DNA from: Muribaculaceae bacterium
Lineage (GTDB): Bacteria > Bacteroidota > Bacteroidia > Bacteroidales > Muribaculaceae
Reading direction: 5' to 3'
Assembly (NCBI GenBank): GCA_017548365.1
Contig: JAFZAC010000016.1
Location: 1-64,000 of the forward strand
Length of the DNA: 64,000 nt
The notes under the pieces were generated by a model. It did no database searches. It was given only the letters and a program-made list of their open reading frames with translations, and had not been told where the DNA came from. The translations under genes and the position numbers were made by a program. Shown here piece after piece: positions 50,676-60,254 of the stretch. Positions within the stretch are counted from its first letter, which is position 1, and the number at the start of each line of letters is the position of its first letter.

Positions 50676-52868
50676 ATGAAAAAAATTTATCTTTTGCTGA
50701 TGGCGCTTTCTATTGCCATCATGGCAAGCGCTGAGCCGGCCAACCCCGCACCAATCAACGTGAAGCAGCCAGATGGTTCCACGTTACAACTCAAACTGGT
50801 GGGCGATGAGTTTTATCATTTCAACACCACCATCGATGGCTACACCATCATCAACGTTAACGGCAAATGGGAATATGCCGTAAGAAAAGACGAACAACTG
50901 TGCTCCTCGGGCATTATGGCTCATGACCCAGCTGCTCGTAGTACACAAGAACTGCAGCTAGTGGCTTCGCTCAACAAACACTTGGTTGACAGAACGGCAA
51001 CAACTCAAGCACGCAATAATCGCGCCACACGCGACAAAAAGAATAGACAAAACCGTGAACCTGTGGTTGACTACAGCCTGTTCCGTGGCCTCATCATCCT
51101 TATCAATTTCAACGATAAACAGTTCCAAATGAGTGACCCCAACGGCTTCTACTACCAACTATGCAATACCGTAAACTATACCGGTTTCTACCATCAAGGA
51201 CGTTTCCAGAAATGTACTGGAAGTGTACGCGACTACTACTACGACAACTCGATGGGACAATTCGACCCTGAGTTCGACATAGTGGGCCCAGTAGATCTTG
51301 ACTACTCATGCTATGAAGGCAACGATAAGGCGAGAGAGATCTTCAAGGCCGCCCTCGATTCTGTTGACGAACAAGTAGATTTCACGCAATATGATGCCGA
51401 CTACGATGGCGAGATTGATATGGTGTTCTTTATGGTCGCTGGATACTCGTCTAGCTACAGCGGCAACAACAGCGGCTACCTGTGGCCACACATGAGCTAC
51501 CTGATTGACTGGTGGTCAGGATGGCCACCCCAACCATATATATATGACGGCAAGAGAATGGGAACCTACGCTTCCTCGTGCGAGATTTATGGTTGGGAAG
51601 ACTACGGCTATACCATGCCTAACGCCATCGGAACATTCTGCCACGAGTTTGGACACGTGCTGGGACTGCCTGACCTTTACGACACTGATTATAGCGAGAG
51701 TGGTGGTGAGAGTAATCATCCTGGAGATTGGGACATAATGGCAGGAGGCAGCAGCAACAACTTTGGGCGCAACCCAGTAGGTTACAGCCTCTGGGAGCGA
51801 GTGGAGCTTGGATTTGCTGATGAGCCTGCTGCGCTATCTCTTGGTAACTATACCCTGTCGGCACTTGACGTCAGCAACACCGGATACATGATGTACACAC
51901 CAAACGAGTCTGAATTCTTCCTTTTCGAGAACCGCCAATCAGGCAAATGGGATTCTGCACTGCCAGGACACGGATTGGTTATTACACGTGTGGACTACAG
52001 CAACGAACAAGTTTGGTGGAGCAACGAGGTGAACTGCAACCCCGCCCACAACTACTACGAGTTGGTTCGCTCCTCAGGCGATGGATCTGGAGAAGTGCCA
52101 TTCCCAGGCTCAAAGAATATGACTTATATCAATTCCTCAAGCTACCCAGCACTTGTTACCTGGGCAGAAGATCCTTGCGAGTTTGGACTGAGCAATATCA
52201 CCGAAAACGACAACTCTATCACTTTTAGTGTTGTCAAAGACGTACCACCATTGACACTTGTTGAAGACTTCGAACAAATACAAACAGGTCTTCCCGCTAA
52301 CGCTGTTGATGTGCAGGGAAACTTCGCCACTTGGAATTTTCCGAAAGCCAATGTGGTGGATTATAATGGTCAGCACGCTGCTTCGCTGCAAATGCCAGGT
52401 GGCATTGCCATGAACAGCGATATCGATGTGCAAGCAATCAAGATTTCTCTTAATGCAATAAACACATCAACGACCGCATCTAAACTTCAGCTCTACTATT
52501 CAACCGATCAAGGTGCCACATGGAGCTCAATAGGGACTGAGACTGTGTCAGCAAATTATGAAGGGAACATAAGCTGGCGAATCAATTTTCCCAAACAACC
52601 AATGCGTTTCAAGATTAATCGCACATCTGGTGCTAAAAACGTGAACCTAATTATCGATAACGTAACTATATATTACATCGACGACACAACGTCAATACCA
52701 GGTGACGTGGACGGCGACGGCATTGTTTCAGCAGCCGACGTAACAGTTCTTTATAATTATCTGCTCAACGGCGATAACAGCACAATCGTCAATGGAGATC
52801 AAGACGGCGACGGCAACATTACCTCGGTTGACATTACTATCATCTACAATATTCTTCTAGGGGATTGA
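50676..52868 (+). CDS. Secreted M6-family metallopeptidase with dockerin-like C-terminus
   Basis: The 730-residue protein starts at 50676 with the signal peptide MKKIYLLLMALSIAIMASA. It has an M6 (immune inhibitor A-like) zinc protease domain. The propeptide (about 20-130) is followed by a catalytic domain with FCHEFGHVLGLPDLYD (about 320-335), including the HExxHxxGxxD metal ligands. A beta-sandwich domain (about 530-665) comes next. The C-terminal dockerin-like loops start at about 673 (GDVDGDGIVSAADVTVLYNY, GDQDGDGNITSVDITI). It probably degrades host or dietary protein outside the cell. Confidence 0.92.
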   Translation: MKKIYLLLMALSIAIMASAEPANPAPINVKQPDGSTLQLKLVGDEFYHFNTTIDGYTIINVNGKWEYAVRKDEQLCSSGIMAHDPAARSTQELQLVASLNKHLVDRTATTQARNNRATRDKKNRQNREPVVDYSLFRGLIILINFNDKQFQMSDPNGFYYQLCNTVNYTGFYHQGRFQKCTGSVRDYYYDNSMGQFDPEFDIVGPVDLDYSCYEGNDKAREIFKAALDSVDEQVDFTQYDADYDGEIDMVFFMVAGYSSSYSGNNSGYLWPHMSYLIDWWSGWPPQPYIYDGKRMGTYASSCEIYGWEDYGYTMPNAIGTFCHEFGHVLGLPDLYDTDYSESGGESNHPGDWDIMAGGSSNNFGRNPVGYSLWERVELGFADEPAALSLGNYTLSALDVSNTGYMMYTPNESEFFLFENRQSGKWDSALPGHGLVITRVDYSNEQVWWSNEVNCNPAHNYYELVRSSGDGSGEVPFPGSKNMTYINSSSYPALVTWAEDPCEFGLSNITENDNSITFSVVKDVPPLTLVEDFEQIQTGLPANAVDVQGNFATWNFPKANVVDYNGQHAASLQMPGGIAMNSDIDVQAIKISLNAINTSTTASKLQLYYSTDQGATWSSIGTETVSANYEGNISWRINFPKQPMRFKINRTSGAKNVNLIIDNVTIYYIDDTTSIPGDVDGDGIVSAADVTVLYNYLLNGDNSTIVNGDQDGDGNITSVDITIIYNILLGD

Positions 52869-52894
52869 AATAAGAAACAATAACAATAGCTATC

Positions 52895-52929
52895 AAAGAA
52901 CCAGCGCCTCATCGAAGCGCTGGTTCTTT
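52895..52929 (+). terminator. Terminator after the M6 peptidase gene
   Basis: AAAGAACCAGCGC (52895-52907) pairs perfectly with GCGCTGGTTCTTT (52917-52929). The T-run is short but the stem is strong. Confidence 0.75.
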
Positions 52930-52992
52930 AATAAAAACACATCAAGTTTTCATTTTTCATTATTTATAACACTATATTTCGATTTTTCTATG

Positions 52993-53000
52993 TAAATTTG
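52993..53000 (+). promoter_or_regulatory. -7 box for the ABC importer operon
   Basis: TAAATTTG fits TAnnTTTG, 26 bases before the ATG at 53026. No -33 box was clear. No Fur-type palindrome or cobalamin riboswitch fold was recognised in the short leader. Confidence 0.4.
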
Positions 53001-53025
53001 CCGTTTATAACAACAACTATATTAT

Positions 53026-54171
53026 ATGACTAAAAGAAACATATTTTATTCTTTACTTATAATAGCCGTTATGCTGTGTGCTTGTCGTGGCTCAAGCAAA
53101 AGCGCCACGACTTCACAAAGCGCCAACTCGTCAATAAAGGAAGCCAAATTGTTGTCGATAACCCACGATAATGGTTTCACTAAGGTTGAAATCACTAATC
53201 CCTGGGACACGACTAAAATCCTTCATACCTATATCCTTGTCCCTTCTTCCCAGAAGCTTCCCAAGCATTTACCCAAAGGAACAGTTGTGAGAACTCCAGT
53301 GAAAAAAGTTCTGGTTTATTCGTCGGTGCATTCCAGTGTATTGCGCGAGCTTCAATCGGGCAATACTGTGAAAGGGGTGTGCGATGCCCAATACTTCAAC
53401 GACAGTATTATTGACAAAGGCATTAAAGATGGCTCTATAACCGATTGCGGCAACTCAATGCAGCCATCGGTGGAAAAAGTCATAGAGATGAAGCCAGACG
53501 CCATCCTGCTCTCTCCCTATCAAGATGCCACCTATGGACAGATTGCAAAACTCAATATCCCCATTGTGGAGTGTGCCGACTATATGGAATATACTCCTCT
53601 GGGCCGCGCCGAGTGGATTAAGTTCTATGGTGAGCTTGTGTGTCAACCCGAACTTGCCGAGCAAATCTACAATAAAGTCGTCGAAGAATACAACAAAGTA
53701 AAAAAGAGCGTAGCCGACAAGAAACTAAAACGACCACTCGTCCTCACCGAAAATGTGATAAGCGGAATATGGAACGTACCTGGAGGGCAAAGCTACATGG
53801 CGCAATTCATCAAGGATGCTGGAGGCGACTATCCCTGGAAGGATGACAAGAACACAGGCTCACTAACACTAGATTTCAACCAAGTGCTCGCCAAGGCTCA
53901 AACTGCCGACTATTGGTTGATCAAGTCGCCTAACATGCACACATTTGGAGCTCTAAAAGCCTCTTACTCTCTCAACGACAAGTTCAAGGCTTATAAGACA
54001 GGTAATGTGTATATTTGTGATACCAACACTAGCCATTTCTTTGACCGATTCCCCTTCCATCCCGAAGAACTCTTGAAAGAATATTTCAAGATTTTCCATC
54101 CTGAAGTTGAAACCGACTATCAATTGCAATTCTTTCATCAAATAGCACAACAATATTGCACCGATGACTAA
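53026..54171 (+). CDS. Periplasmic binding lipoprotein of a siderophore/cobalamin-type ABC importer
   Basis: The 381-residue lipoprotein has a signal peptide with lipobox LCAC (MTKRNIFYSLLIIAVMLCAC). The rest resembles the BtuF/FhuD class III binding proteins: VLVYSSVHSSVLRELQSGN, GNSMQPSVEKVIEMKPDAIL, then a long backbone helix and FDRFPFHPEELLKEYFKIFHP at the end. The substrate could be a ferric siderophore, haem or cobalamin; nothing in the leader settles it. It overlaps the permease gene by 8 bases. Confidence 0.87.
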   Translation: MTKRNIFYSLLIIAVMLCACRGSSKSATTSQSANSSIKEAKLLSITHDNGFTKVEITNPWDTTKILHTYILVPSSQKLPKHLPKGTVVRTPVKKVLVYSSVHSSVLRELQSGNTVKGVCDAQYFNDSIIDKGIKDGSITDCGNSMQPSVEKVIEMKPDAILLSPYQDATYGQIAKLNIPIVECADYMEYTPLGRAEWIKFYGELVCQPELAEQIYNKVVEEYNKVKKSVADKKLKRPLVLTENVISGIWNVPGGQSYMAQFIKDAGGDYPWKDDKNTGSLTLDFNQVLAKAQTADYWLIKSPNMHTFGALKASYSLNDKFKAYKTGNVYICDTNTSHFFDRFPFHPEELLKEYFKIFHPEVETDYQLQFFHQIAQQYCTDD

Positions 54172-55207
54172 CTCTGGTTCACATAGGTTTGCCATGGTCA
54201 CCACAATTCTTTTGGTTGTAGTGATTGCGCTCATGGCTGCTTGTATGCTCTTTGGCTCGGTTGACATTGATGCCAGTGTTGTATTCAATATCTTGATAGG
54301 TCGTGGCAGCGACAACGAAGCATGGAATATTATAGTGATGCAATCCCGACTGCCAATGATTGTCACAGCTACTCTCGCTGGCGCGGCATTGAGCGTGAGT
54401 GGATTGTTGTTGCAGACCACCTTTAACAACCCTCTTGCTGGCCCTTCCATTCTTGGTGTTTCTACTGGAGCAGGACTTGGCGTGGCAATTGTCATGCTAG
54501 CAATGGGAGGAACAATTGGAGGTGTGTTTGGCGAGACAATTGGCAGCTACATGGCAACCTTGTTTGGGGCACTGGTAGGTGCAGGAATTGTACTGGTTAT
54601 ACTCATTTCATTTGCTTCTATCGTTAAAAGTTCGACCATGCTGCTAATTATCGGTATTCTGGTCAGCTATTTGGCATCAAGTGTAATTTCACTGCTCAAC
54701 TCAGTAGCTTCGGAGCAAGGGCTTCACAGCTATGTGGCTTGGGGATTCGGAAATTTTGCAGGAGTATCGCTTGAGCAGTTGCCAGTATTCAGCATTATAA
54801 TCCTTGTGGCACTGATTGCTTCGCTTCTCATGATAAAACCTCTCAATGCCTTACTCTTGGGCACGCGCTATGCTCAAAATTTGGGAGTCAACACACATAG
54901 TACTCGCAATATTCTGCTTCTCATTACTGGAGTGCTAACAGCAGTAGTAACGGCATTTTGCGGTCCCATCGGATTTATTGGACTTGTAGTTCCACACATT
55001 GCTCGCCTGGCGCTCAACACAAGCGAGCACAGCCGCCTGCTTCCAGTGACCATGCTCACTGGCGCCGTCGTGGCGCTATTCTGCTCTCTGCTTAGTGTCA
55101 CATCGCCTCATGGCATAATACCTATCAATGCCATTACACCAATTATTGGCGTACCAATTATTATTTACATCATTCTCAACCGACGTCGCATAAACTATTT
55201 CAACTGA
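54164..55207 (+). CDS. FecCD-type ABC transporter permease
   Basis: The 347-residue inner membrane protein has about nine to ten helices. FecCD family marks are RLPMIVTATLAGAALSVSGLLLQTTFNNPLAGPSILGVSTGAGLG (about 60-105), AWGFGNFAGVSLEQLP, GTRYAQNLGV, and FCGPIGFIGLVVPHIARLAL near the end. It forms the channel for the importer. It starts inside the 3' end of the binding-protein gene. The ATPase gene follows after 1 base. Confidence 0.92.
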   Translation: MTNSGSHRFAMVTTILLVVVIALMAACMLFGSVDIDASVVFNILIGRGSDNEAWNIIVMQSRLPMIVTATLAGAALSVSGLLLQTTFNNPLAGPSILGVSTGAGLGVAIVMLAMGGTIGGVFGETIGSYMATLFGALVGAGIVLVILISFASIVKSSTMLLIIGILVSYLASSVISLLNSVASEQGLHSYVAWGFGNFAGVSLEQLPVFSIIILVALIASLLMIKPLNALLLGTRYAQNLGVNTHSTRNILLLITGVLTAVVTAFCGPIGFIGLVVPHIARLALNTSEHSRLLPVTMLTGAVVALFCSLLSVTSPHGIIPINAITPIIGVPIIIYIILNRRRINYFN

Positions 55208-55208
55208 C

Positions 55209-56183
55209 ATGGCTATATTAGAGACACATAACATGGACGTGGGCTATGGCCAAGGGAAGAAGCGAACAGCTTTGCTCTCAGGACTCAATTTGAGACTTGA
55301 GCTAGGGGCTATGGTGGCATTGCTCGGAAAGAATGGTGCTGGAAAATCAACACTCATTAAAGCTCTAACGTGCGACACTCAGCCTGTATCCGGAACAATT
55401 GAAATCAATGGTAAGGACTCCACAAGTATTAGCAAGAGAGATATTTCTCGACTTATAGCTCTTGTGGCTACCGAAAGAATCATGGGAGGAGGATTTACTA
55501 TACGCGAACTTGTGGCACTCGGGCGACAACCTCACACGGGATTCCTTGGACGATTGAGCGCTCACGACAATGAAGTCGTGGATAAATGCCTCAACGCTGT
55601 AGGAATTGCCCACATGGCCAATCATCACGTTGCAAGCCTAAGCGACGGGGAGCTACAGAAGGCGATGATTGCCAAAGCTTTGGCTCAAGAAACGCCAATT
55701 ATCGTTCTCGACGAGCCCACCGCCTTCCTCGATGTTGCCAGCCGCATTGAGACTATGCGCCTGCTTCACAACCTTGCTCGCGAGCAACACAAAGCGGTTA
55801 TGCTTTCGAGTCACGACATTTCACAATCATTACTACTCGCCGATGAGCTTTGGGTAATCACCAGCGATCGCAATCTCGTTACCGGCTCCACCGAACAAGT
55901 GGTGATGAGTGGCGCTATGGACAAGGTGTTTGACAACAGTTCAATTTTGTTCAACGGCAATCTGTGCGACTACGAGGCTCAGTTGCCCATCTTGGGCACA
56001 GTCAGGCTGGAATGTGACTCTCCCACCCTCAAACGATGCATAGTCAACGCGCTGCTCAGGAACGGAATATCCACCGATAATGACAGCGATAAAGTTGTGC
56101 GAGTCCATGACATTGGCCACTATGGCATGCCCGACGGCACAACCGTCACCAATATTAAAGATATATCCCTACTTTTCAAATAA
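55209..56183 (+). CDS. ABC transporter ATP-binding protein
   Basis: The 324-residue cytoplasmic ATPase has Walker A GKNGAGKSTLIKAL (about 38-51), signature SLSDGELQKAMIAKAL (about 141-156), Walker B IIVLDEPTAFLD and switch histidine LSSHDISQ. After the normal nucleotide-binding domain there is an extra C-terminal part of about 75 residues (about 250-324) of unknown role; similar tails are known in Bacteroidetes relatives. It follows the permease gene by 1 base, and dut begins 27 bases after its stop. Confidence 0.92.
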   Translation: MAILETHNMDVGYGQGKKRTALLSGLNLRLELGAMVALLGKNGAGKSTLIKALTCDTQPVSGTIEINGKDSTSISKRDISRLIALVATERIMGGGFTIRELVALGRQPHTGFLGRLSAHDNEVVDKCLNAVGIAHMANHHVASLSDGELQKAMIAKALAQETPIIVLDEPTAFLDVASRIETMRLLHNLAREQHKAVMLSSHDISQSLLLADELWVITSDRNLVTGSTEQVVMSGAMDKVFDNSSILFNGNLCDYEAQLPILGTVRLECDSPTLKRCIVNALLRNGISTDNDSDKVVRVHDIGHYGMPDGTTVTNIKDISLLFK

Positions 56184-56210
56184 AAACCTATATATATCGT
56201 TTATTATAAT

Positions 56211-56657
56211 ATGATTGATAAAGTTGAAGTTAGAATAGTTAACAAAAGTCCCAATGAGCTTCCATTCTATAGCACTATTTTGAGCGCTGGGATGGACTTA
56301 AGAGCGTGGCTTAAAGATTCTATTGAACTCAAGCCAATGGATAGGGCTTTGATTCCTACTGGTATTTATATCGAGTTGCCACCTGGATATGAGTGCCAAA
56401 TCAGGCCAAGAAGTGGACTCGCTATAAAGCGTGGGCTTACTGTATTGAACAGTCCAGGTACCATTGATGCCGACTATAGAGGAGAGGTGTGCGTTATCCT
56501 CGCCAACATGAGCAATGAGACACAAATCATCGAGAATGGCGAGCGAATTTGCCAAATGGTTGTTGCCAAGCACTCAACCGTAGTTTGGAATCAAGTTGAA
56601 GAATTAAGCGATACTGACCGCGGCTCTGGAGGCTTTGGACACACTGGCACAAAGTAA
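56211..56657 (+). CDS. dut: dUTP diphosphatase
   Basis: The enzyme hydrolyses dUTP to dUMP, lowering uracil in DNA and supplying dTMP synthesis. The 148-residue protein forms trimers in this family. The five motifs are visible: [47 protein letters not shown] and the C-terminal GSGGFGHTG. It lies 27 bases after the ABC ATPase and 10 bases before the TPR gene. Confidence 0.96.
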   Translation: MIDKVEVRIVNKSPNELPFYSTILSAGMDLRAWLKDSIELKPMDRALIPTGIYIELPPGYECQIRPRSGLAIKRGLTVLNSPGTIDADYRGEVCVILANMSNETQIIENGERICQMVVAKHSTVVWNQVEELSDTDRGSGGFGHTGTK

Positions 56658-56667
56658 GAATTCTACT

Positions 56668-58428
56668 ATGATGAAGAGAACAATTGGTATATTAATAGCT
56701 CTGTTCCTGTTTCTTGCTGTTATGGGAGAAGCTTTGGCACGCACCAACAAGGACAAGAGTGAAAGCAACAAGATAACTGACTTAGACAAGCGCAAGGCCG
56801 AATACATCTTCTTGCAATCTCAGGCATTTAAAGAGAAGGACAGTGTAGCCGCCTACTATGACCTTATAAAACATGCTTATTTTCTTGATTCGACCAACAC
56901 CGCCATTTCATTCTATTACGGGTATATGCTTACGCTCAAGAACAACAGCAGTGAGCAAGACAGGCATCGCGGACTGGAACTGATGAAAAGGCATGTTGAC
57001 GCGCATCCCGAGGACTACTATGAGGCTAGCTATTATAGCGATGCATGCATGAGTATGAGAGAAAAAGAAATGGCGCTGACAGCTATCGAGAAACTTGCCG
57101 AATTGAACCCAAACAAAACCGAGGTTTTAACTCGACTAGCATTAGCCTATGTGTCTAATGAAAAATATGCCGAGGCCCTGAAGACTTATGAAAAGATTGA
57201 AGAGTTTGAGGGACGCTCCATTGAGACAAGTGCGCTTAAAGTCTCATTGTGTCAAAGATTGGGTGATACAGTCGGAGCAATTCAACAGATCCACAAGCTC
57301 TATGACGAAGCTCCATCCAATGTGGACTACAATCTTGTGATGAGCGAGCTCTTCGAAGTCTTCAACATGAGAGACAGCGCTCTATTCTATCTTGATAAAG
57401 CACAAAAGCTTGACCCTGACAACGGAAATGTCTATTTTGCAAAAGCTCAATACTATGACCTAATAGGTGACTCGGTGAATTATGACAAAGAAATTTACAA
57501 TGCATTGGTTTCCACCGATCTTGCAGTAGAGACAAAGCTTGATGTCCTTACACAGTACACCTCCACCCAATTAATGCGCAATGACTCTACCGACAGGGTG
57601 AACAACCTCTTTAAGGTCTTGATTAGTCAGCATCCACATGCCCCTAAGGTGCATGAACTATACAGCATGTATCTCTCATCGATGAAAGACTATGCACATG
57701 CTGCCGAGGAATTGGGATATGAGTTAGACCTCGACCCTACCAATGCCGAAGATTGGCAGCGTCTTATGGTCGTCAACATCATGGGCGACAATTATCCTGA
57801 TGCCATCAAGGCGGCACAAAAAGCATTGGAATACAATCCCGACGATCTTGACCTATATCGTTATATATCATCGGCATATTATCAAATGAAAGAGTATGAC
57901 AAAGCCATTGCCACCTACGACAATGCCATATCCCTCGTAGAAAAGACCAAAGACACAGAGTTATATAGTGACCTATTAGGAGGGAAAGGTGATGTTCTTG
58001 TCGAAATGGGTGACTCAACTGCAGGATTCCAGCTATACGACAAAGCTTTGGAGATAAGTCCTGGAAACACCAGCATCATGAACAACTATGCTTACTTCCT
58101 GTCGCTTAGCAACAAGGAATTAGATAAAGCCGAAAGAATGGCAGCCAAGGCAGTGTATGCTAATCCAAACAATGCCACATTCATCGACACCTATGCTTGG
58201 GTATTCTTCAAGAAAAAAAACTATGACATGGCATTATTCTACATCAAATCGGCAATCAGCAATTCCGAAGACCCAAGCTCTGATATTTTAGACCACTATG
58301 GCGACATCCTTTTTGTTACTGGTGACACCGAAGAAGCTGTTAAGCAATGGAAAAAAGCATTAGAGCTTGATCCCGACAATGAACTTCTCAAGCGTAAGGT
58401 TGAGAACAAGACTTACTACGAACAATAA
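56668..58428 (+). CDS. Exported tetratricopeptide repeat protein
   Basis: The 586-residue protein is counted from the ATG at 56668. An upstream TTG frame would overlap dut and lacks sense, while MMKRTIGILIALFLFLAVMGEALA is a signal peptide. The rest is mostly TPR repeats (EYNPDDLDLYRYISSAYYQM, ISPGNTSIMNNYAYFLSLSN, AVKQWKKALELDPDNELLKR). It is expected in the periplasm as a scaffold. In Bacteroidetes the run dut, TPR protein, DUF4292 protein is a recurrent arrangement and may serve envelope assembly; this role is inferred. The next gene starts 10 bases on. Confidence 0.85.
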   Translation: MMKRTIGILIALFLFLAVMGEALARTNKDKSESNKITDLDKRKAEYIFLQSQAFKEKDSVAAYYDLIKHAYFLDSTNTAISFYYGYMLTLKNNSSEQDRHRGLELMKRHVDAHPEDYYEASYYSDACMSMREKEMALTAIEKLAELNPNKTEVLTRLALAYVSNEKYAEALKTYEKIEEFEGRSIETSALKVSLCQRLGDTVGAIQQIHKLYDEAPSNVDYNLVMSELFEVFNMRDSALFYLDKAQKLDPDNGNVYFAKAQYYDLIGDSVNYDKEIYNALVSTDLAVETKLDVLTQYTSTQLMRNDSTDRVNNLFKVLISQHPHAPKVHELYSMYLSSMKDYAHAAEELGYELDLDPTNAEDWQRLMVVNIMGDNYPDAIKAAQKALEYNPDDLDLYRYISSAYYQMKEYDKAIATYDNAISLVEKTKDTELYSDLLGGKGDVLVEMGDSTAGFQLYDKALEISPGNTSIMNNYAYFLSLSNKELDKAERMAAKAVYANPNNATFIDTYAWVFFKKKNYDMALFYIKSAISNSEDPSSDILDHYGDILFVTGDTEEAVKQWKKALELDPDNELLKRKVENKTYYEQ

Positions 58429-58438
58429 TTATCCAGCT

Positions 58439-59305
58439 ATGATAAAGAACCTAATAAACATTGTGCTTTTAAGCATACTTGCAATCTTGTTGTCGACTGG
58501 ATGCTCTAAAAAAGTTGTAAATAACGGCAACGATGCGAGCAAAACAGTAATAACTGTGGTGAACGATATTAACAACAATCAAGATGTTAGTGCCAACCTA
58601 TCGAAATACCATCAAGCCGACTGGTCTTCATTCAAGAGCGGTGGCAATGCCGAGCTCAAAATGGGAGGTAAGTCGATGAGCTCGTCAATGCACATACGCA
58701 TGAAACGTGGTAAAGCGATTTATGTGTCACTCCGTCCCTATATTGGCATTGAAGTGGCTAAGATGGTAATCAGTGGCGACTCTATTCTGCTTGTTGACAA
58801 ATTACACAAGCGGTTTATACTCGAGAAAGCATCATTGCTAACCAATGGCATTCCTGTGACAGTTGACATCCTTCAAGACATTTTTCTAGGTAGAGCTTTC
58901 GAGCTTGGAAAAGGTTCATTCACTCAGAGTCTTGATGATGATTTTACCGTCGAGGAGTCAAGCGACGGCAAGATTATTCTCAAGCCACGTAATCAATTCA
59001 ATGGCTTTGAATATAATTTCATTTACGACAATCAAGGCAATATCCTCTCACTTGATGTAACTCCATCCAAATCGGGCGCTTCGACCTATAGTGTCGCCTA
59101 TTCCGACCACAAAGCAAGTGTGGCTGGCAGAGTACCCTCCGATGCAAAAGTAGCGACACAAATCAACGGTCGTGCATTTGAACTCAATCTTGTATACAAA
59201 GACATGAAATGGAACGAGGATTTTGATATCGACACAAAGACGCCAAATAACTACAAGCGCCTTGAGGCAAAAGACATTATGCAAATCTTGGGTGGTAGTA
59301 ATTAA
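58439..59305 (+). CDS. DUF4292 lipoprotein
   Basis: The 288-residue lipoprotein has signal peptide and lipobox STGC (MIKNLINIVLLSILAILLSTGC). The start at 58439 is preferred because the longer frame overlaps the TPR gene. The mature part fits DUF4292, a LolA/LolB-like beta half-barrel: FKSGGNAELKMGGKSMSSSMHIRMKRGKAIYVSLRP, DSILLVDKLHKRFI, and VSYSDH-type strand repeats. A role in lipid or lipoprotein handling in the envelope is inferred from the fold. It is followed after 1 base by the acyltransferase gene. Confidence 0.85.
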   Translation: MIKNLINIVLLSILAILLSTGCSKKVVNNGNDASKTVITVVNDINNNQDVSANLSKYHQADWSSFKSGGNAELKMGGKSMSSSMHIRMKRGKAIYVSLRPYIGIEVAKMVISGDSILLVDKLHKRFILEKASLLTNGIPVTVDILQDIFLGRAFELGKGSFTQSLDDDFTVEESSDGKIILKPRNQFNGFEYNFIYDNQGNILSLDVTPSKSGASTYSVAYSDHKASVAGRVPSDAKVATQINGRAFELNLVYKDMKWNEDFDIDTKTPNNYKRLEAKDIMQILGGSN

Positions 59306-59306
59306 C

Positions 59307-60251
59307 ATGATTTCAATAGCTCGATACAACGAAAGTCTGAAATCCCAATGGGATGAGGTAGTGAGGCAGTCGCGCAACGGCACGTTTCTTCACTTGAGAG
59401 ATTATATGGATTATCACCATGACCGTTTTGTCGATCACTCACTTGTTGCACGCAAAGGCAACGATATTATCGCTTTGCTGCCTGCATGCATTGATAGCGA
59501 CACGCTCTACAGTCATCGTGGCCTTACGTTTGGTGGTTGGATAGTGCCCATGCGCCACTTTGATGTGACTACTATGCTTGACGTGTGGCAACAATCCACT
59601 ATGTACATGAAAGAACAAAGAATCACACGCCTAGTGTACAAAGCAGTTCCCCATATCTACCACCGCTACCCTACCGAGGAAGATCTATATGCCATTTTCC
59701 GTGCCAATGGTACACTTATTGAGAGCAATATTTCCTCTGTTATCGATCTTGACGAACCTTTACTATTTGATCGTGGCAACAAGCGCAATGTGAATCTAGC
59801 CACAAGAAATAATGTGAGCGTGGGCGAGTCACAAGACTGGGAGAAGTACTGGTCTATCCTCCAGCGGTTACTCATGAATAAATATGGCAGGAAGCCCGTC
59901 CATTCACTTGATGAAATCAAGCTGCTACAGTCACGTTTTCCCGAGAACATCAAGCTCTACACCGCCACCCTCCATGACGAGCTGCTGGCTGGAGTGGTGA
60001 TGTACTACAGTGGTGACCAAGTAGCTCATTGCCAGTACATCTCATCCACACCCCGAGGCCGTGAACTAAAATCATTGGCCCTGCTCTTTGATTATCTTAT
60101 CAAGCTGGCGGCAAACATTGGTTTCAAATATTTCGACTTTGGCATCTCAAATGAGGACGGCGGCAGATACTTGAACGAAGGTCTCGTAGTGCAGAAGTGC
60201 CGTATGGGTGGAAGAGGCATCGTTTATAACACCTATTCTATTAACTTATAA
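59307..60251 (+). CDS. GNAT/FemAB-like acyltransferase
   Basis: The 314-residue cytoplasmic protein is counted from the ATG at 59307. Two related GNAT-like halves can be seen: WDEVVRQSRNGTFLHLRDYMDYHHDRF at the start is typical of FemAB-like proteins, and the second half has KLYTATLHDELLAGVVMYYSGDQVAHCQYISST, then LFDYLIKLAANIGFKYFDFGISNED. Relatives add aminoacyl or acyl groups to cell-wall or surface polymers. Its close spacing to a flippase gene (3 bases) suggests modification of a lipid-linked glycan before export. The substrate is unknown. Confidence 0.8.
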   Translation: MISIARYNESLKSQWDEVVRQSRNGTFLHLRDYMDYHHDRFVDHSLVARKGNDIIALLPACIDSDTLYSHRGLTFGGWIVPMRHFDVTTMLDVWQQSTMYMKEQRITRLVYKAVPHIYHRYPTEEDLYAIFRANGTLIESNISSVIDLDEPLLFDRGNKRNVNLATRNNVSVGESQDWEKYWSILQRLLMNKYGRKPVHSLDEIKLLQSRFPENIKLYTATLHDELLAGVVMYYSGDQVAHCQYISSTPRGRELKSLALLFDYLIKLAANIGFKYFDFGISNEDGGRYLNEGLVVQKCRMGGRGIVYNTYSINL

Positions 60252-60254
60252 CTA

